This document shows, one piece after another, positions 9,712-20,127 of a stretch of 64,000 bases of DNA (positions are counted from its first letter, which is position 1; each line of letters begins with the position of its first letter). Made by a program: the position numbers and the translations under genes. Source of the DNA: Siphonodentalium dalli. Lineage: Eukaryota; Mollusca; Scaphopoda; Gadilida; Siphonodentaliidae. Where the stretch lies: positions 117,019,319 to 117,083,318 of the forward strand of contig CP136066.1 in assembly GCA_032622095.1 (NCBI GenBank), given 5' to 3'. The notes beneath the pieces are model-generated. The model worked only from the letters and a program-made list of their open reading frames with translations, searched no databases and had not been told where the DNA came from.

Positions 9712-11424
9712 AAATGAAAGTGTCAATGACACTGTAGCTCAACTTAGGTAGGGGAATAATTTAATGGTTGACAGTAAATGGAGGAATAGGAAAGGTCCTA
9801 ATTGAAATGTCTAACCTGCGCCATGGGATTTATTGATGCAAAGAGTAAAATACAAGATGGCTGCATGTTTTTTGGCCAATTGGCCCCAAAAGGACTCGTT
9901 CCCATCTACGTGTCATTGTTAACATCCATGACAAATTTTATGAAGATCTGACCAAAGCTACGACCAACAAACTTCATGATGATCAGACGAACAGTACGAC
10001 CTGTAGACCGCGCCAATGGATTGAATTTTGAAATCCAAAATGGCCCGCGCGAAAGGATTTAGTCATCAAAGAGTAAAATCCAAGATGGCTGCTGGCGGCC
10101 ATGTTTTTGGACAGAATGACCCCAAAACGACTCGTTCCCATCTACATGTCATTGTTATCATCCATGACAAATTTCATGACCATCTGACCAAAGCTACGAC
10201 CTGTAGCCCGCACCAAAGGATTTAGTCATGCAAAGAGTAAAATCCAAGATAGCTGCTGGCGGCCATGTTTTTTGGCCGAATGACCCCAAAATCACTCGTT
10301 CCCATCTACATGTCATTATTAACATCCATGACAAATTTCATGATGATCAGACGAACAGTACGATCTGTAGCCCGCGCCAATGGATTGAATCTTGAAATCC
10401 AAGATGGCTGCCAACGGCCATGTTTTTTGGCCGAATGACCCCAAAATGACTCATTCCCATCTACATGTCAATGTCAACATTCATGACAAATTTCATAAAG
10501 ATTAGACCAAGGTACGACCTGTAGCCAGCGCCAAAGGATTTAGTCATGCAAAGAGTAAAATCCAAGATGGCTGCTGGCGGCCATTTTTTTTGGCCGAACG
10601 ACCCCAAAATGACTCGTTCCCATCTACATGTCAATATTAACATCCATGACAAATTTCATGATGATCAGACGAACAGTACGACCTGTAGCACGCGCCAATG
10701 GATTGAATTTTGAAATCTAAGATGGCCGCCAGCAGCCATGTTTTTTGGCCGAATGACCCCACAATGATTCGTTCCCATCTACATGTCAATGTCAACATTC
10801 ATGACAAATTTCATAAAGATTAGACCAAAGGTACAACCTGTAGCCCACGCCAAAGGATTTAGTCATGCAAAGAGTAAAATCCAAGATGGCTGCTGGCGGC
10901 CATGTTTTTTGGCCGAACGACTCCAAAATCACTCGTTCCCATCTACATGTTAGTGTTAACATCCATGGCAAATTTCATAAACTTTCGACCAACGCAACGA
11001 CCTGTAGCCCGCGCCAAAGGATTTAGTCATGCAAAGAGTAAAATCCAAGATGGCTGCTGGCAGCCATGTTTTTTGGCCGAACGACCCCAAAATCACTCGT
11101 TCCCATCTACATGTAATTATTAACAGCAATGACAAATTTCATGATGATCAGACGAACAGTACGACCTGTAGCCTGCGCCAATGGATTGAATCTTGAAATC
11201 CAAGATGGCTGCCAGCGGCCATGTTTTTTGACCGAATGACCCCAAAATGACTCGTTCCCATCTGCATGTCAATGTCAACATTCATGACAAATTTCATAAA
11301 GATCAGACCAAAGGTACGACCTGTAGCCCGCGCCAAAGGAAATTGTTGACGGACACACGCACACACGGACGACGGACGCCAAACCATGGCAATAGCTCAA
11401 ACTTACAAAAATAAGTTGAGCTAA
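9712..11424 (+). mobile_element. tandem-repeat element family E, copy 1 (pearl/HINE-like)
   Basis: The head AATGAAAGTGTCAATGACAC runs into GTAGCTCAACTTA. The tail runs through a GGACACACGCACACACGGAC stretch to AAGTTGAGCTAA, so the ends carry an inverted AGCTCAACTT. The core is about nine full monomers of ~160 bp. Each has AAGATGGCTGC..GCGGCCATG, a TTTTTTGGCCGAA.GACCCC block, TCGTTCCCATCTACATGT, ATGACAAATTTCAT and CGACCTGTAGCCCGCGCC. Two monomer types alternate: one joins through GGATTGAAT.TTGAAATCC, the other through GGATTTAGTCATGCAAAGAG. A core of ~160-bp tandem units between short inverted ends is the architecture described for bivalve pearl elements and Helentron-associated HINEs. No protein is encoded. 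Confidence 0.8.
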
Positions 11425-11799
11425 TAAATGGTTTATAACGTACTTATGCACGACATACCCACTATTATATATATTTAAATGGGCCTATTCAAGTCAGCGA
11501 TGGCAAAGGTGTGTATATGGATTGGCTGCCCACTAGAAACGAGTAGGAAAATATGCGCATGCGCGCAGGCTATAATTCATTTTTTTTAAATGCGTTTAAG
11601 TGAAATGTGGCGCTATATATGACATATAGTTGCATGTTCACATATGTTAGTACAGTAGACACAATCTAGACTGCTTACTACTTGAACAATGGGGCCACGA
11701 TATGTTACGGGAAATTACGTTGTTTCTGGTCTCTGTAATATCAGTCTCTGTTATGCCACATGCAAAAAGTCTATCGCATATCAAGTTGACTTACTCGCG

Positions 11800-12470
11800 C
11801 ATGGTCAGGTATATCTTAAATTTCACATTAGGATATTGGTTGCATCGAAACGCAATTCGCTGATGTCCAATTACAACGTTATAAGCTAGAATTTGTTTAT
11901 CCTGCAAATTTCGACTAGTTGCCTAGTAACCGTTTCTAAGGAGAGATCGGGTGGCAAAGTCTCCCGATCTTACCATGATAAGTGGTCCATGCATAGCATG
12001 CCCGCACAGTTTTAGGTAGGTGTCCCCTTTGAACATAACCAACACCATGTGACTAGAAACTGTCTAAATTAAGGCAAAACATACCACTGAATGGTTAGTG
12101 CAATGATGTCATTCGATCATTTGTGGTATTTGCTTAGCAATCGTTGCTACCCTTAAATGGGATAGTTGGTTCACTATTCTGGTCGGGTATATCTCAAATT
12201 TCACGTATGGGTATTACCTGCATAAAAAAAACGCAATCACTGGGGTTGAATTACGACGCTATAAGCTATATTTACATTGTCCAGTCAATTCCGGGTAGTT
12301 GCATAGCAACCGTTACCAAGGAGTTGCTGCGAGGCAAAGTCTCGAGATCTTATAATGATCGCTGATCCATGGGGGACAAACCTGTAAAGTTTCAGACCTG
12401 TGTCACAATTTGAACATAATCAACACCATGCGACTGAACACTGTCTAATTTAAACTGAAATACCACTGGC
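11800..12470. repeat. two-copy ~300-bp direct repeat
   Basis: The block from GGTATATCTTAAATTTCAC (about 11806) to CATACCACTGAATGG (about 12095) recurs in diverged form from GGTATATCTCAAATTTCAC (about 12186) to AATACCACTGG (about 12469). Both copies carry TAGTTGC.TAG.AACCGT and GAACATAA.CAACACCATG. It lies inside the piggyBac-like element near its right end. Confidence 0.7.
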
Positions 12471-12677
12471 AGCCCCGGGTCAGGGTGTCGATCACTGTGG
12501 GATGTCAGGGTTCAAAGGGTTAAGTGTACCATACATGGTATGGGTAAACATAAGAATGTTTTCATGAATGAAGTGAAGTCAGACAACTCATAAATAAATT
12601 GAAGACAGTTTCCTCTCCACTTTGGTGGAGGTATGAACAGAACTAGTACATTTATTTTAACCACAGATTTAACTTAC

Positions 12678-12805
12678 CATATATGTTGCAAAATTTATGG
12701 GATCAACGATATCAAGATCATACAGTGCCAAGTGATGACCTTGCATTAATAAACCCTTCAGTTTGATAATAATAAAATGCAAATACAATTCCAGAGACAT
12801 CCATC
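12678..12805 (-). CDS. possible small coding exon (weak)
   Basis: On the minus strand a frame of about 42 codons runs from an ATG at about 12805 to TATATG, followed directly by a consensus donor GTAAGT at 12677-12672. It ends in phase 0, which matches the phase-0 acceptor of the zinc-finger exon at 5074. It could therefore be a 5' exon of that gene, with the piggyBac-like element lying in the intron. The residues (ending ..LYDLDIVDPINFATYM) match no family I recognise. Support is only the open frame, the donor and the phase. Confidence 0.25.
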
Positions 12806-13017
12806 ATTTTGGTTCAAATAATTATCGACTAATTTACTGATACTACCAATAGATATTTACAGTTGGTTGATGGACTGAGCCCCCAGCAGCTATTTTTTAA
12901 AGGGGTACCATTCCCCAAATCCCTGGTGGAAACCCTGCATATATATATATACATTTACGTTAAACCCAGGACTAGGAGTCTATGGATGTTTAGAGCACCA
13001 TCATCCTTTTGTGGCAG

Positions 13018-13112
13018 AGATGAAGATCAACATGTCAACAATGGGAGAAATCAGTAATTCTCAACTTGAGTGTGTCGCAAAGATGGTTTATAGAGAACTG
13101 TCTGACCCCAAG
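13018..13112 (+). CDS. possible coding exon (weak)
   Basis: A candidate acceptor (ATCCTTTTGTGGCAG) precedes 13018 and a consensus donor follows AAG at 13112 (AAG-GTAAGT). Only one frame is open between them. It contains ATG codons and reads ..EISNSQLECVAKMVYRELSDPK. Two other frames are closed. I do not recognise the product and see no partner exon on this strand nearby, so it could be a first or an isolated exon, or chance. Confidence 0.3.
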
Positions 13113-13462
13113 GTAAGTTTGCTTTCTGAAACTGGTTATTTGGTCATCCTTAATATTCACCGATTGAGACAAACAATTAGGAACTTGGGTTGCAGATTGT
13201 TCTGATTTATAATGATTTTGGTCTGTCGTACTCCTTGCGGGATGCATAAATATGGCTATGACAGCTTACCTGTGTTGGCTTTGTAGAGTTTATATCCTGG
13301 TGATACCCATGAAATCTATTTAGATTAGATCTCTTTCTAGTGGGAGGCATCTTCAAATCTATGAAAAAAAATAATGAAGAAAATAAGAAAAAAAATGATG
13401 TGTCAATTTCAAAATGAAGTTTGCATTTGAATAATAACCAGATGCAAATAATACACTAAAGG

Positions 13463-14754
13463 CACTGGGGGGAAACTGTTTCACAAGAATCGATTCTATC
13501 GCCTATCGGGTTCCGTCTCTATCGAATTAAGTCCCGTCTCTTTCGCGACTTGAAACAAATATTTTGAAAGTTTTGACCTCCATTTATACACTAAATGTTA
13601 AAACAGAACGTATTTTACAAAAACTATTACTAGATTGTGTCTTTGTGCGTAATTATTGGTGATAATAATGCGAAGTCGGCTATTTTTTTGCACACTTAGA
13701 AGAGTAATGTGTTTGTGTGCATTTCCTTTGTAAATTAAGCAGCATTTTGATGCTCCTTTTATCGGCCTTTTAACCTTTTAATTAGACTGAAATATATCTT
13801 CTTGTATGATCGAACACCAGGACACGATTACAGCACAGCTCTCGAAGGCTCCTCACAGTAAAAGACCTTCAAATTGATCCATCAAAAGAAGCAACGCAAT
13901 GTTCCGATTCTAATGTGATTTTTATGTTCACGATCGGTTCTTTCGCCCCCCGTTTAATGCAATATTATATTCGACAAGATAGTTCATTTGTGTTTCTAGT
14001 TGCCATATTACCATATATGGTTTAAACTATAGTCATAGAAACACCAATATGAGTTTTTCAGTAGCCCCAAAGCATCATAGGTTTGATATTAAAGATTATC
14101 GGTCGATCATCTTTAATATCTGATTTATGATCGTTTGGGACCACTAAAACTCATCTATTGATTTACTATGGCTATATTTTAAACCATATATGACCATGTA
14201 TTGTCATTGGGCAACTATAGATGTACAATCAAATAATCTGATCGAATATGGATGTACTGTAAACGGGAACGAAAGAACCGATCGTGAACATAAACATCAC
14301 AATAGCATCGGAACCTTTTGTTGCTTTTTGAGGCACTAATTAATTTGAAGGACTTGTACGGCGAGGAACTGTCGGGAGGTATTGTATTATAATTATCTAA
14401 TGTTCAACCATAAAACTTGACAAGTTTCAGTCCAATTTAAAGTAGACAAGGCCGATAATCTGAGCATCAAATTGCTGCTTAATTTTAATGGGAAATGCAC
14501 CCAAACGCACTACGTCTCTAACTGTGCACAACATGCAGCCGATTTTGCATTACTGTCATCAATAAACACGTATAAAGACATAATCTGTCGATTGTTATTG
14601 GAGAATACATTCTGTTTTGACATTGAGTCTATAAACAACAGTCAAAACTTTGAAAACATGTTTTAGAAATCGCGAAAGAGTCGGAACTTAATTCGATAGA
14701 GACGGAACCGGAAGGGCGATAGAATCGATTCTGGTGAAACAGTTCCCCCCAGTG
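13463..14754. mobile_element. 1.29-kb full-length fold-back element with 5-bp target duplication
   Basis: The ends are CACTGGGGGGAAACTG and CAGTTCCCCCCAGTG, flanked on each side by AAAGG (13458-13462 and 14755-14759). Inverted similarity continues inward along the entire length. Matching blocks are TCTATCGAATTAAGT with ACTTAATTCGATAGA, GTTTTGAC with GTCAAAAC, TATCGGCC with GGCCGATA, GATCGGTTCTTTCG with CGAAAGAACCGATC, and CCATATATGGTTTAAA with TTTAAACCATATATG. The arms meet at GATATTAAAGAT..ATCTTTAATATC, exactly at the midpoint of the element. Each arm is about 640 bp. No intact coding frame is seen. Confidence 0.9.
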
Positions 14755-14759
14755 AAAGG

Positions 14760-15885
14760 ACCATTTAAGATTTGTTCTAGTTCCACCTAGTGATAGTAAA
14801 AACAAAAAAGACCTTTGGAATTACAGCCAAACTCATTCGAAAACCTCACAAGTTTCCATTCCATATGCTGCCATATATAGGTCAAGGAGTTCAGAATGAT
14901 ACAATTTAAATGGGAGATTTTAGTACAACACGGAGATCATCAAAGTTTGCCAACTCTGAAAGTTCGAAAGAACATTGATAAGATTTACTCCCCATCTCGC
15001 GACCACTCATTGTCGTATTCAATGATTCGCACCCATCAATATTTATGAGGAAACTGAGATGCATGTGTATTGCACAGTAGCAGGGAAGTTGCTAGGGGGT
15101 TCCAACTGGGGGGGGGGGGTGAGACCATAAAACTTCCAACTATATAGGATTTGGTCTAATAAATTTCCAACTAAATATATACAATTTGGTTTTGAGTAAT
15201 GCAAAATTCCAATAATGGCTTAATAATTTGGGTTTCTATATGTTCTTTTTAAGAGTATGGCTATTAACTTATGTAACATCACAGTGACGCACCATGAGCA
15301 TTGAACATCAATGCATTGAGTCAATGGCTAATCACCCGAAGTAGGACAACAAATTGAGTTTGATATTTAATTTGCGAGTCTTCAGAATTCCTCAAATATA
15401 TCACATGTAAGTTTTGGTACATGGTACTATGTCTTTAAATTAGAAGAAAATTATTTCTGACAGATATCCCTTTTCTTGATGCCAGAATGCACCGAAAATA
15501 TCCCTGAGGCGGCAGAGTTCCAAGAAAAACAAGATGGCATCTATCGACCCCATATGAAAGTTATAGTGAAACCAAATACTCCTGGGGCTTTCAATATGGG
15601 GTCGGTCCGTCGGTGTCAATCAAGGTGAACCTAATATGCCCTCATATCCTGTCAGTGGATTTACACTCTCATTGGTCAAGCTAATAGGCCAGCATGATAA
15701 GTATAAGTACAACTATTGGAATTTGAGTCATGGAATTTCCAACTATTGACCCCACAAGTGTTCGACCTCTTCACTGTTGATACGATTCGATTTTGAATAT
15801 CTTACCTGATTCGATTCGAGATTTGATTCAAAATGAAAACCCCAGATTCGCAGGGGCCTAGGCTGCAGGCTGTGCCGATGGATTC
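14760..15885. other. intergenic, nothing recognised
   Basis: AT-rich sequence with no exon candidate. It contains a 12-base G run (15108-15119) and several repeats of the phrase TTCCAACTA, which also occurs at 15.7 kb and around 44 kb and may mark another old repeat family. Confidence 0.35.
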
Positions 15886-15889
15886 AACT

Positions 15890-17160
15890 GTGAAATTCAA
15901 GATGGCCGCTGGTGGCCATGTTAACAAAATTCAGAAAAAAAATGTTAAGCTCCCATCTAGAGGTCACCCTGAGGATCCAAACGAAGTTTGGGGACAATCA
16001 GATGAGGGATGTGGCCTGTAGGGTGTGCCAAAGGCAATTTTTGATGGACGGACACACAGATAATGGACGCAGGTATGTGGCCTGTATGGTGTGCCATAGG
16101 ATTTAGTCATGCAAAGAGTAATATCCAAGATGCCATGAACATGCCTGTAAATTTTAAAAACAAATCCCCAATAAATGTGGGCTGCAGTGTGAATTCAAAT
16201 ATGAAATTTTCAAGATGGCTGCCAGCAGCCATGTTTTCAAACAAATTTCATAAAAAATTTATGGCTCCCATCTAGTTGTCACTCGGAAGATCCATATGAA
16301 AGTTGGTGACAGCGGCCATGTTTTTCATTGAAAATTGTTAAAATTGTATAGCTCCCATTTAGAGGTGATCATAAACATGCCTATTATATTTCGAAATGTT
16401 TCTCTAATAAATGTCGTCTGCAGAGATGCAAATATCAAATCCATGTTGTTTTTTTTGGATAAATTTTATGGCCACCATCTAGTGGTCACCCAAAATTTCC
16501 ATATCAAGTACTTAGTGACAATCTAAGCAGGGTTGTGGCCTGTAGTGTGTGCTGAAGGATTTAGTCATATGAAGAGTTAATCCAAGATGGCTGCTGGTGG
16601 CCATGCTTTTCACCGTGTTAAAATTTGATAGCTCCCATCTAGAGGAGATCCTAAACATGCCTGTACATATTAAACAAATAAATGTGGGCTGCAGGGTGTG
16701 CAGATGAACTGAAATGTGATATCCAAGATGGCTGCTGGCAGCCATGTTTTTTAACGAATTTCAGAAAAAATTGATGGCTCCCATCTGGTGGTCACCACAA
16801 AGATCCTTATAAAGTTTGGTGACAATCATATAAGGGGTGTGGCCTGTAGGGTGTGCTAAATGAAATTGTTGACAGACACAGAGGGACAGAAGATGGCAGA
16901 TGCCAAGCCATGGTAAAACGGTAACTCAAACTAGACTTCATCAAGTTGAGCTAAAATGAAAGTGTCAATGACACTGTAGCTCAACTTGGAGAGGGGACAA
17001 TTTCATGTGTCTCAGTCAATGGAGTGATTAGGAATGTGAAAAGTTGAAATGTCTAAGTAATACTAGATGTCAACATGAAGAGATATATATAAAGTAAAAT
17101 CCAAAATGGGCACTGGCATCCATGTTTTCCAATTGAATTCCAAAAAATTTGATAGCTCCG
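15890..17160 (+). mobile_element. tandem-repeat element family E, copy 2, plus adjoining second head
   Basis: Strongly diverged monomers (AAGATGGCYGCYGG..GGCCATG, CTCCCATCTAGAGGT, TGTGGCCTGTAGGGTGTGC) run to a tail ATCAAGTTGAGCTAAA near 16955. The family's head follows directly (ATGAAAGTGTCAATGACAC, then GTAGCTCAACTTGG), leading to a short truncated copy ending near 17160. A tail joined to a head with no spacer suggests head-to-tail tandem insertion. Confidence 0.7.
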
Positions 17161-17233
17161 ATAGTCTTATTCAACTCAAATACCTTTGTTGGCGAATACA
17201 AACATTGACAAATAATAATTCTGTACTTGATAA

Positions 17234-18420
17234 TAATAACATGATTTTCTCAGGAGTTTCGTTCCATTATCAGACCTCCATTAGTAATTAGCAGCCCTAA
17301 TAATTACGGACTGCAGGGCCGCTAATCATTAATAGAAATCCGATAATGGATCGCAACACCCACGAAAATCATGTTATTGTATGATTAGAGATATCTATAA
17401 TTTACTATAAATCAAATTGGAATATAACAATAACAAGATTTTTGAGGGTGTTATGGTTTATTAACGGCCCGGCAGGTAGGATTAACAGCCCAAGGGCCTA
17501 TTAGCAGCCCGAGACGAAGTCGAGGGCCGCTAATAGGCCCGGGGGCTGTTAATCATTCCAGAGGACTGTTAATATACCAATAACTTGATTTTGGAGGGCG
17601 TTATGGTTTATTAACGGCCCTCCAGAAATTATTAACAGCCCGATGGGTTCATTAAAGGCCCAAGGCGAAGTCGAGGGCCTTTAATGGCCCGAGGGCTGTT
17701 AATCATTTCTGGAGGGCCGTTAATAAACATAATGCCCGACAAAATCAAGTTATTACTATTATTACGGTACCACTCTCTGAAATGAAACCCAACTAGAAGC
17801 GGGCCATTAATATCGTTAAAGCATAACTTCCGTTTTGATACCAGGCGTTATGGCTTTTTACCGTGCAGGTAAATTACTGTTACTCTACTAGAGAACACCC
17901 TCTAAAGTGGTAATAATAAACCATAATGCCTGATACGATCATGTTATTACTATTATTACCACATATTTGGACATTTGACCCAGCAGAATATGAAGTAGAT
18001 TAAGAGAGAGATATTTCCAAGAACATATAAATAAAAACCAGCATTGAAGACGAGTGACAAACAATGAGAGTTTGGCAGCTAAAGTTATTTATACATATTT
18101 ACGATTGAGACAATAATTCAACCATATAGCGTGATTTCCAATCATAAAACCACTACAGTGTGAGGAAAATATGGTACATTTTCCCATTATTGTGAATAAA
18201 CACGGTAAGTATGATGCTGAAGAGACGTAACTCGCGTGATAATAAACGAGATCTAAGTTCCGGTCAGTTGCCGGGCAGCGCGCCGATAATGAACAGAGCT
18301 TTTCATTATCGGCCCGCGGCCCGGTGTTTTGTTAACAATACGCTATTTGGAACGCCCCGAAAAACATTATCAATGGCCTAGAGAACGCCCTATAAAGTGG
18401 TAATAATTATAGATATCACT
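17234..18420. repeat. cluster of GC-rich hairpins bounded by AATAACTTGATTTT-type ends
   Basis: Successive inverted repeats lie at 17234-17378, about 17427-17590 and 17579-17754. Each is bounded by versions of AATAAC.TGATTTT and its reverse complement. Their interiors are built of short palindromic words such as TTAACAGCCC and GGGCTGTTAA. The third hairpin centres on GGCGAAGTCGAGGGCC and is the best formed. The words CTAGAGAAC.CCCT.TAAAGTGGTAATAAT and TGTTATTACTATTATTACC recur at 17.88-17.96 and 18.37-18.41 kb, suggesting that a fourth, more decayed unit fills the rest. A stem GCCGATAATGA/TCATTATCGGC sits at about 18280-18320. No coding sequence. Confidence 0.75.
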
Positions 18421-18424
18421 AATT

Positions 18425-18688
18425 CATTTAACATATGATTTATGGATATCACTAAATTGGGGATAAATAGAGGACCGATGCCCCATATTAACACACCAGT
18501 GTAATCTACAAGTATTCTGATGTTAACCACTAGTGACTAAACTTGTAAAGCCTAAAGGAAGACAACATAATTGAACATTGTTACATTAGTGACCGGAGGC
18601 CAACATTGTTACTTTTATGTTATTCAACATAGTGTATGTCATTTTAAAGGTATTCTCATTCTGAATCCAAAACATGAATCCTTTTATT
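18425..18688. other. intergenic, nothing recognised
   Basis: Short AT-rich spacer between the hairpin cluster and the long inverted repeat arm. No gene or repeat seen. Confidence 0.35.
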
Positions 18689-20127
18689 ACGTGCGCTCGC
18701 GCAACAGTATGGCGATCAGACAGATTCGTAGGTTGGTGTCACTCTACTCCGTTTCACTCCATGACGTCACCAAAACGACGTAAAACCTCGTGGCGTTCTG
18801 ACATTTTTACTGTGCCGCGTTTTTGCTATGTTTATTTTATGTGTTGTTTTCGATTATTTGTTTGTCGCCGATATCGCCATTTGTCAGGATTCCCTGTTTC
18901 TATATTTAAAACTGGCATGCTCGTAGTGAGCCTCGATTTCGATTTTTTCTCCCAGGTCAAAATACGTCAGAGTTATGACAAAAATAGATCGACCTACATT
19001 TTCTCCATCAGAACTCTACATCAAAGAGTCTATAGACTCCTTCGGGACCTACATAGACTCCTTCATTTGGGTATTTTTACTTATAATTGGGAAGTTTTAT
19101 CATTGTTGGTTCTTGCGAAGACCTCTTTTTATCGTGTGGGAAAAGAGAGACATTCAAAACGCAATTTCGTAATTCGACGCAATAGGCTGAATAGCCTAAC
19201 CTTCAGCCGAGTTCCGGGTCAAATACGACGAATGACGTAACACAAAACAAAACGCATTTGTTGACACAAACACCGTTTGAAGTGTTTATTATTACATAAA
19301 ATGATCGTTATTGATTAATTATTGATATTTATTGTTGCATATTGGCTGCTATCAATAATTACACAAATTGTATTAATTATTTCTTATAATTGCTCCTTTG
19401 ACTATCGGAAAATGAAAATGAAAACATGCCGCTGAAAAAAATGTAATCGATATTAAAGGTACGGTTGGCCTTGGCGGTGGGTATCCTGTGAAAATATTTC
19501 CAACCGTCAAAAAACGCCACAAACAGAAAGAACATCAAAATGTAGACAGTCTTTGTCCGTATACAAATAAGAAATATCGCATAAACAGTATGTTATTGTC
19601 ATATGGTTGACCATTGTTATGTAAACAAAAGCATAAAAAGTAACTTTTCTGATGTTGTTTATATTATGATGGTAAACATAAAGAGCGTTCTTTGTGGGTG
19701 AATTCCTGATATGGAACTAATAAAGAGCGTTTATGCCATTTGTGTGTGATTAGCCAGTAGCATTGTGCTGTCTTCTGTAACACAATCAGGCTCTTGCTTA
19801 GGTACAATATAGTAGGTCTTTATGATAACATGCTGTTTACGCGATGGTCATGGTATATATGAACGAAACTGTATGCGTTTTACTGTTTTTTCTGTTTACG
19901 GTGATTGGAACAAATATGAATATTTTCGACAACCAAGGCCTCACGTGCCTTTAATATAGTAATTTGCCTTTTAACTGTGATGAAATGAGAAATGGTAATT
20001 GTCTTTTTTTGCTAACATTAAATTAAATTAAATAAATTAAGTAAAATACAGTGAAATTATTTTTTTAATTATTTTTTATTACATTTTTGCGCACGTTGGC
20101 ATCTCTCTGAGTGCATTCTAGTTTTAA
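18689..20127 (+). repeat. long dispersed repeat, left arm (inverted copy at 27244-28236)
   Basis: From ACGTGCGCTCGCGCAACAG to CTCTGAGTGCATTCTAG this sequence matches the reverse complement of 27244-28236 at high identity. The exception is a ~500-bp insertion present only here (19453-19954). The first 8 bases, ACGTGCGC, reappear inverted near the right end (GCGCACGT at about 20091). One plus-strand frame (18674-19240, 188 codons) is open. Its counterpart in the other copy is broken and I recognise no protein, so I do not call it a gene. Confidence 0.85.
19453..19954. mobile_element. ~500-bp TTAA element (family C)
   Basis: The ends are TTAAAGGTACGGTTGGCCTTGG at the left, here given only to its first 20 bases as TTAAAGGTACGGTTGGCCTT, and CCAAGGCCTCACGTGCCTTTAA, of which the last part is CACGTGCCTTTAA. 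Both carry TTAA at the outside. It sits inside the left copy of the long inverted repeat and is absent as such from the right copy, where about 60 unrelated bases lie between the same two TTAA words. No coding content. The end sequence resembles families A and I only in the first bases (TTAAAGG). Confidence 0.7.

Larger units (their letters stand above)
9226..12523. mobile_element. 3.3-kb piggyBac-like non-autonomous element
   Basis: The left end reads TTAA-CCCTTTGAACCC and the right end GGGTTCAAAGGG-TTAA. This gives a 12-bp perfect inverted repeat beginning CCC and flanked on both sides by TTAA, the hallmark of the piggyBac superfamily. Just inside the left end, CACCGATATTT(A/C)GGTGC occurs twice as a small hairpin, a possible subterminal binding site. 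The interior contains no transposase and is filled by the tandem-repeat element at 9712-11424 and by duplicated blocks, so it is non-autonomous or has been expanded by later insertions. The TIR is short, so chance pairing of two TTAA-ended sequences cannot be fully excluded. Confidence 0.65.

Noticed and set aside
9712-11424. Open frames of 60-80 codons repeated through the ~160-bp array
   Set aside because: They are translations of tandem non-coding monomers, identical on shifts of one unit, with no start context or splice sites.
18674-19240. 188-codon plus-strand frame
   Set aside because: It lies in a dispersed repeat whose other copy (27244-28236) breaks the frame, and the residues match no known protein.
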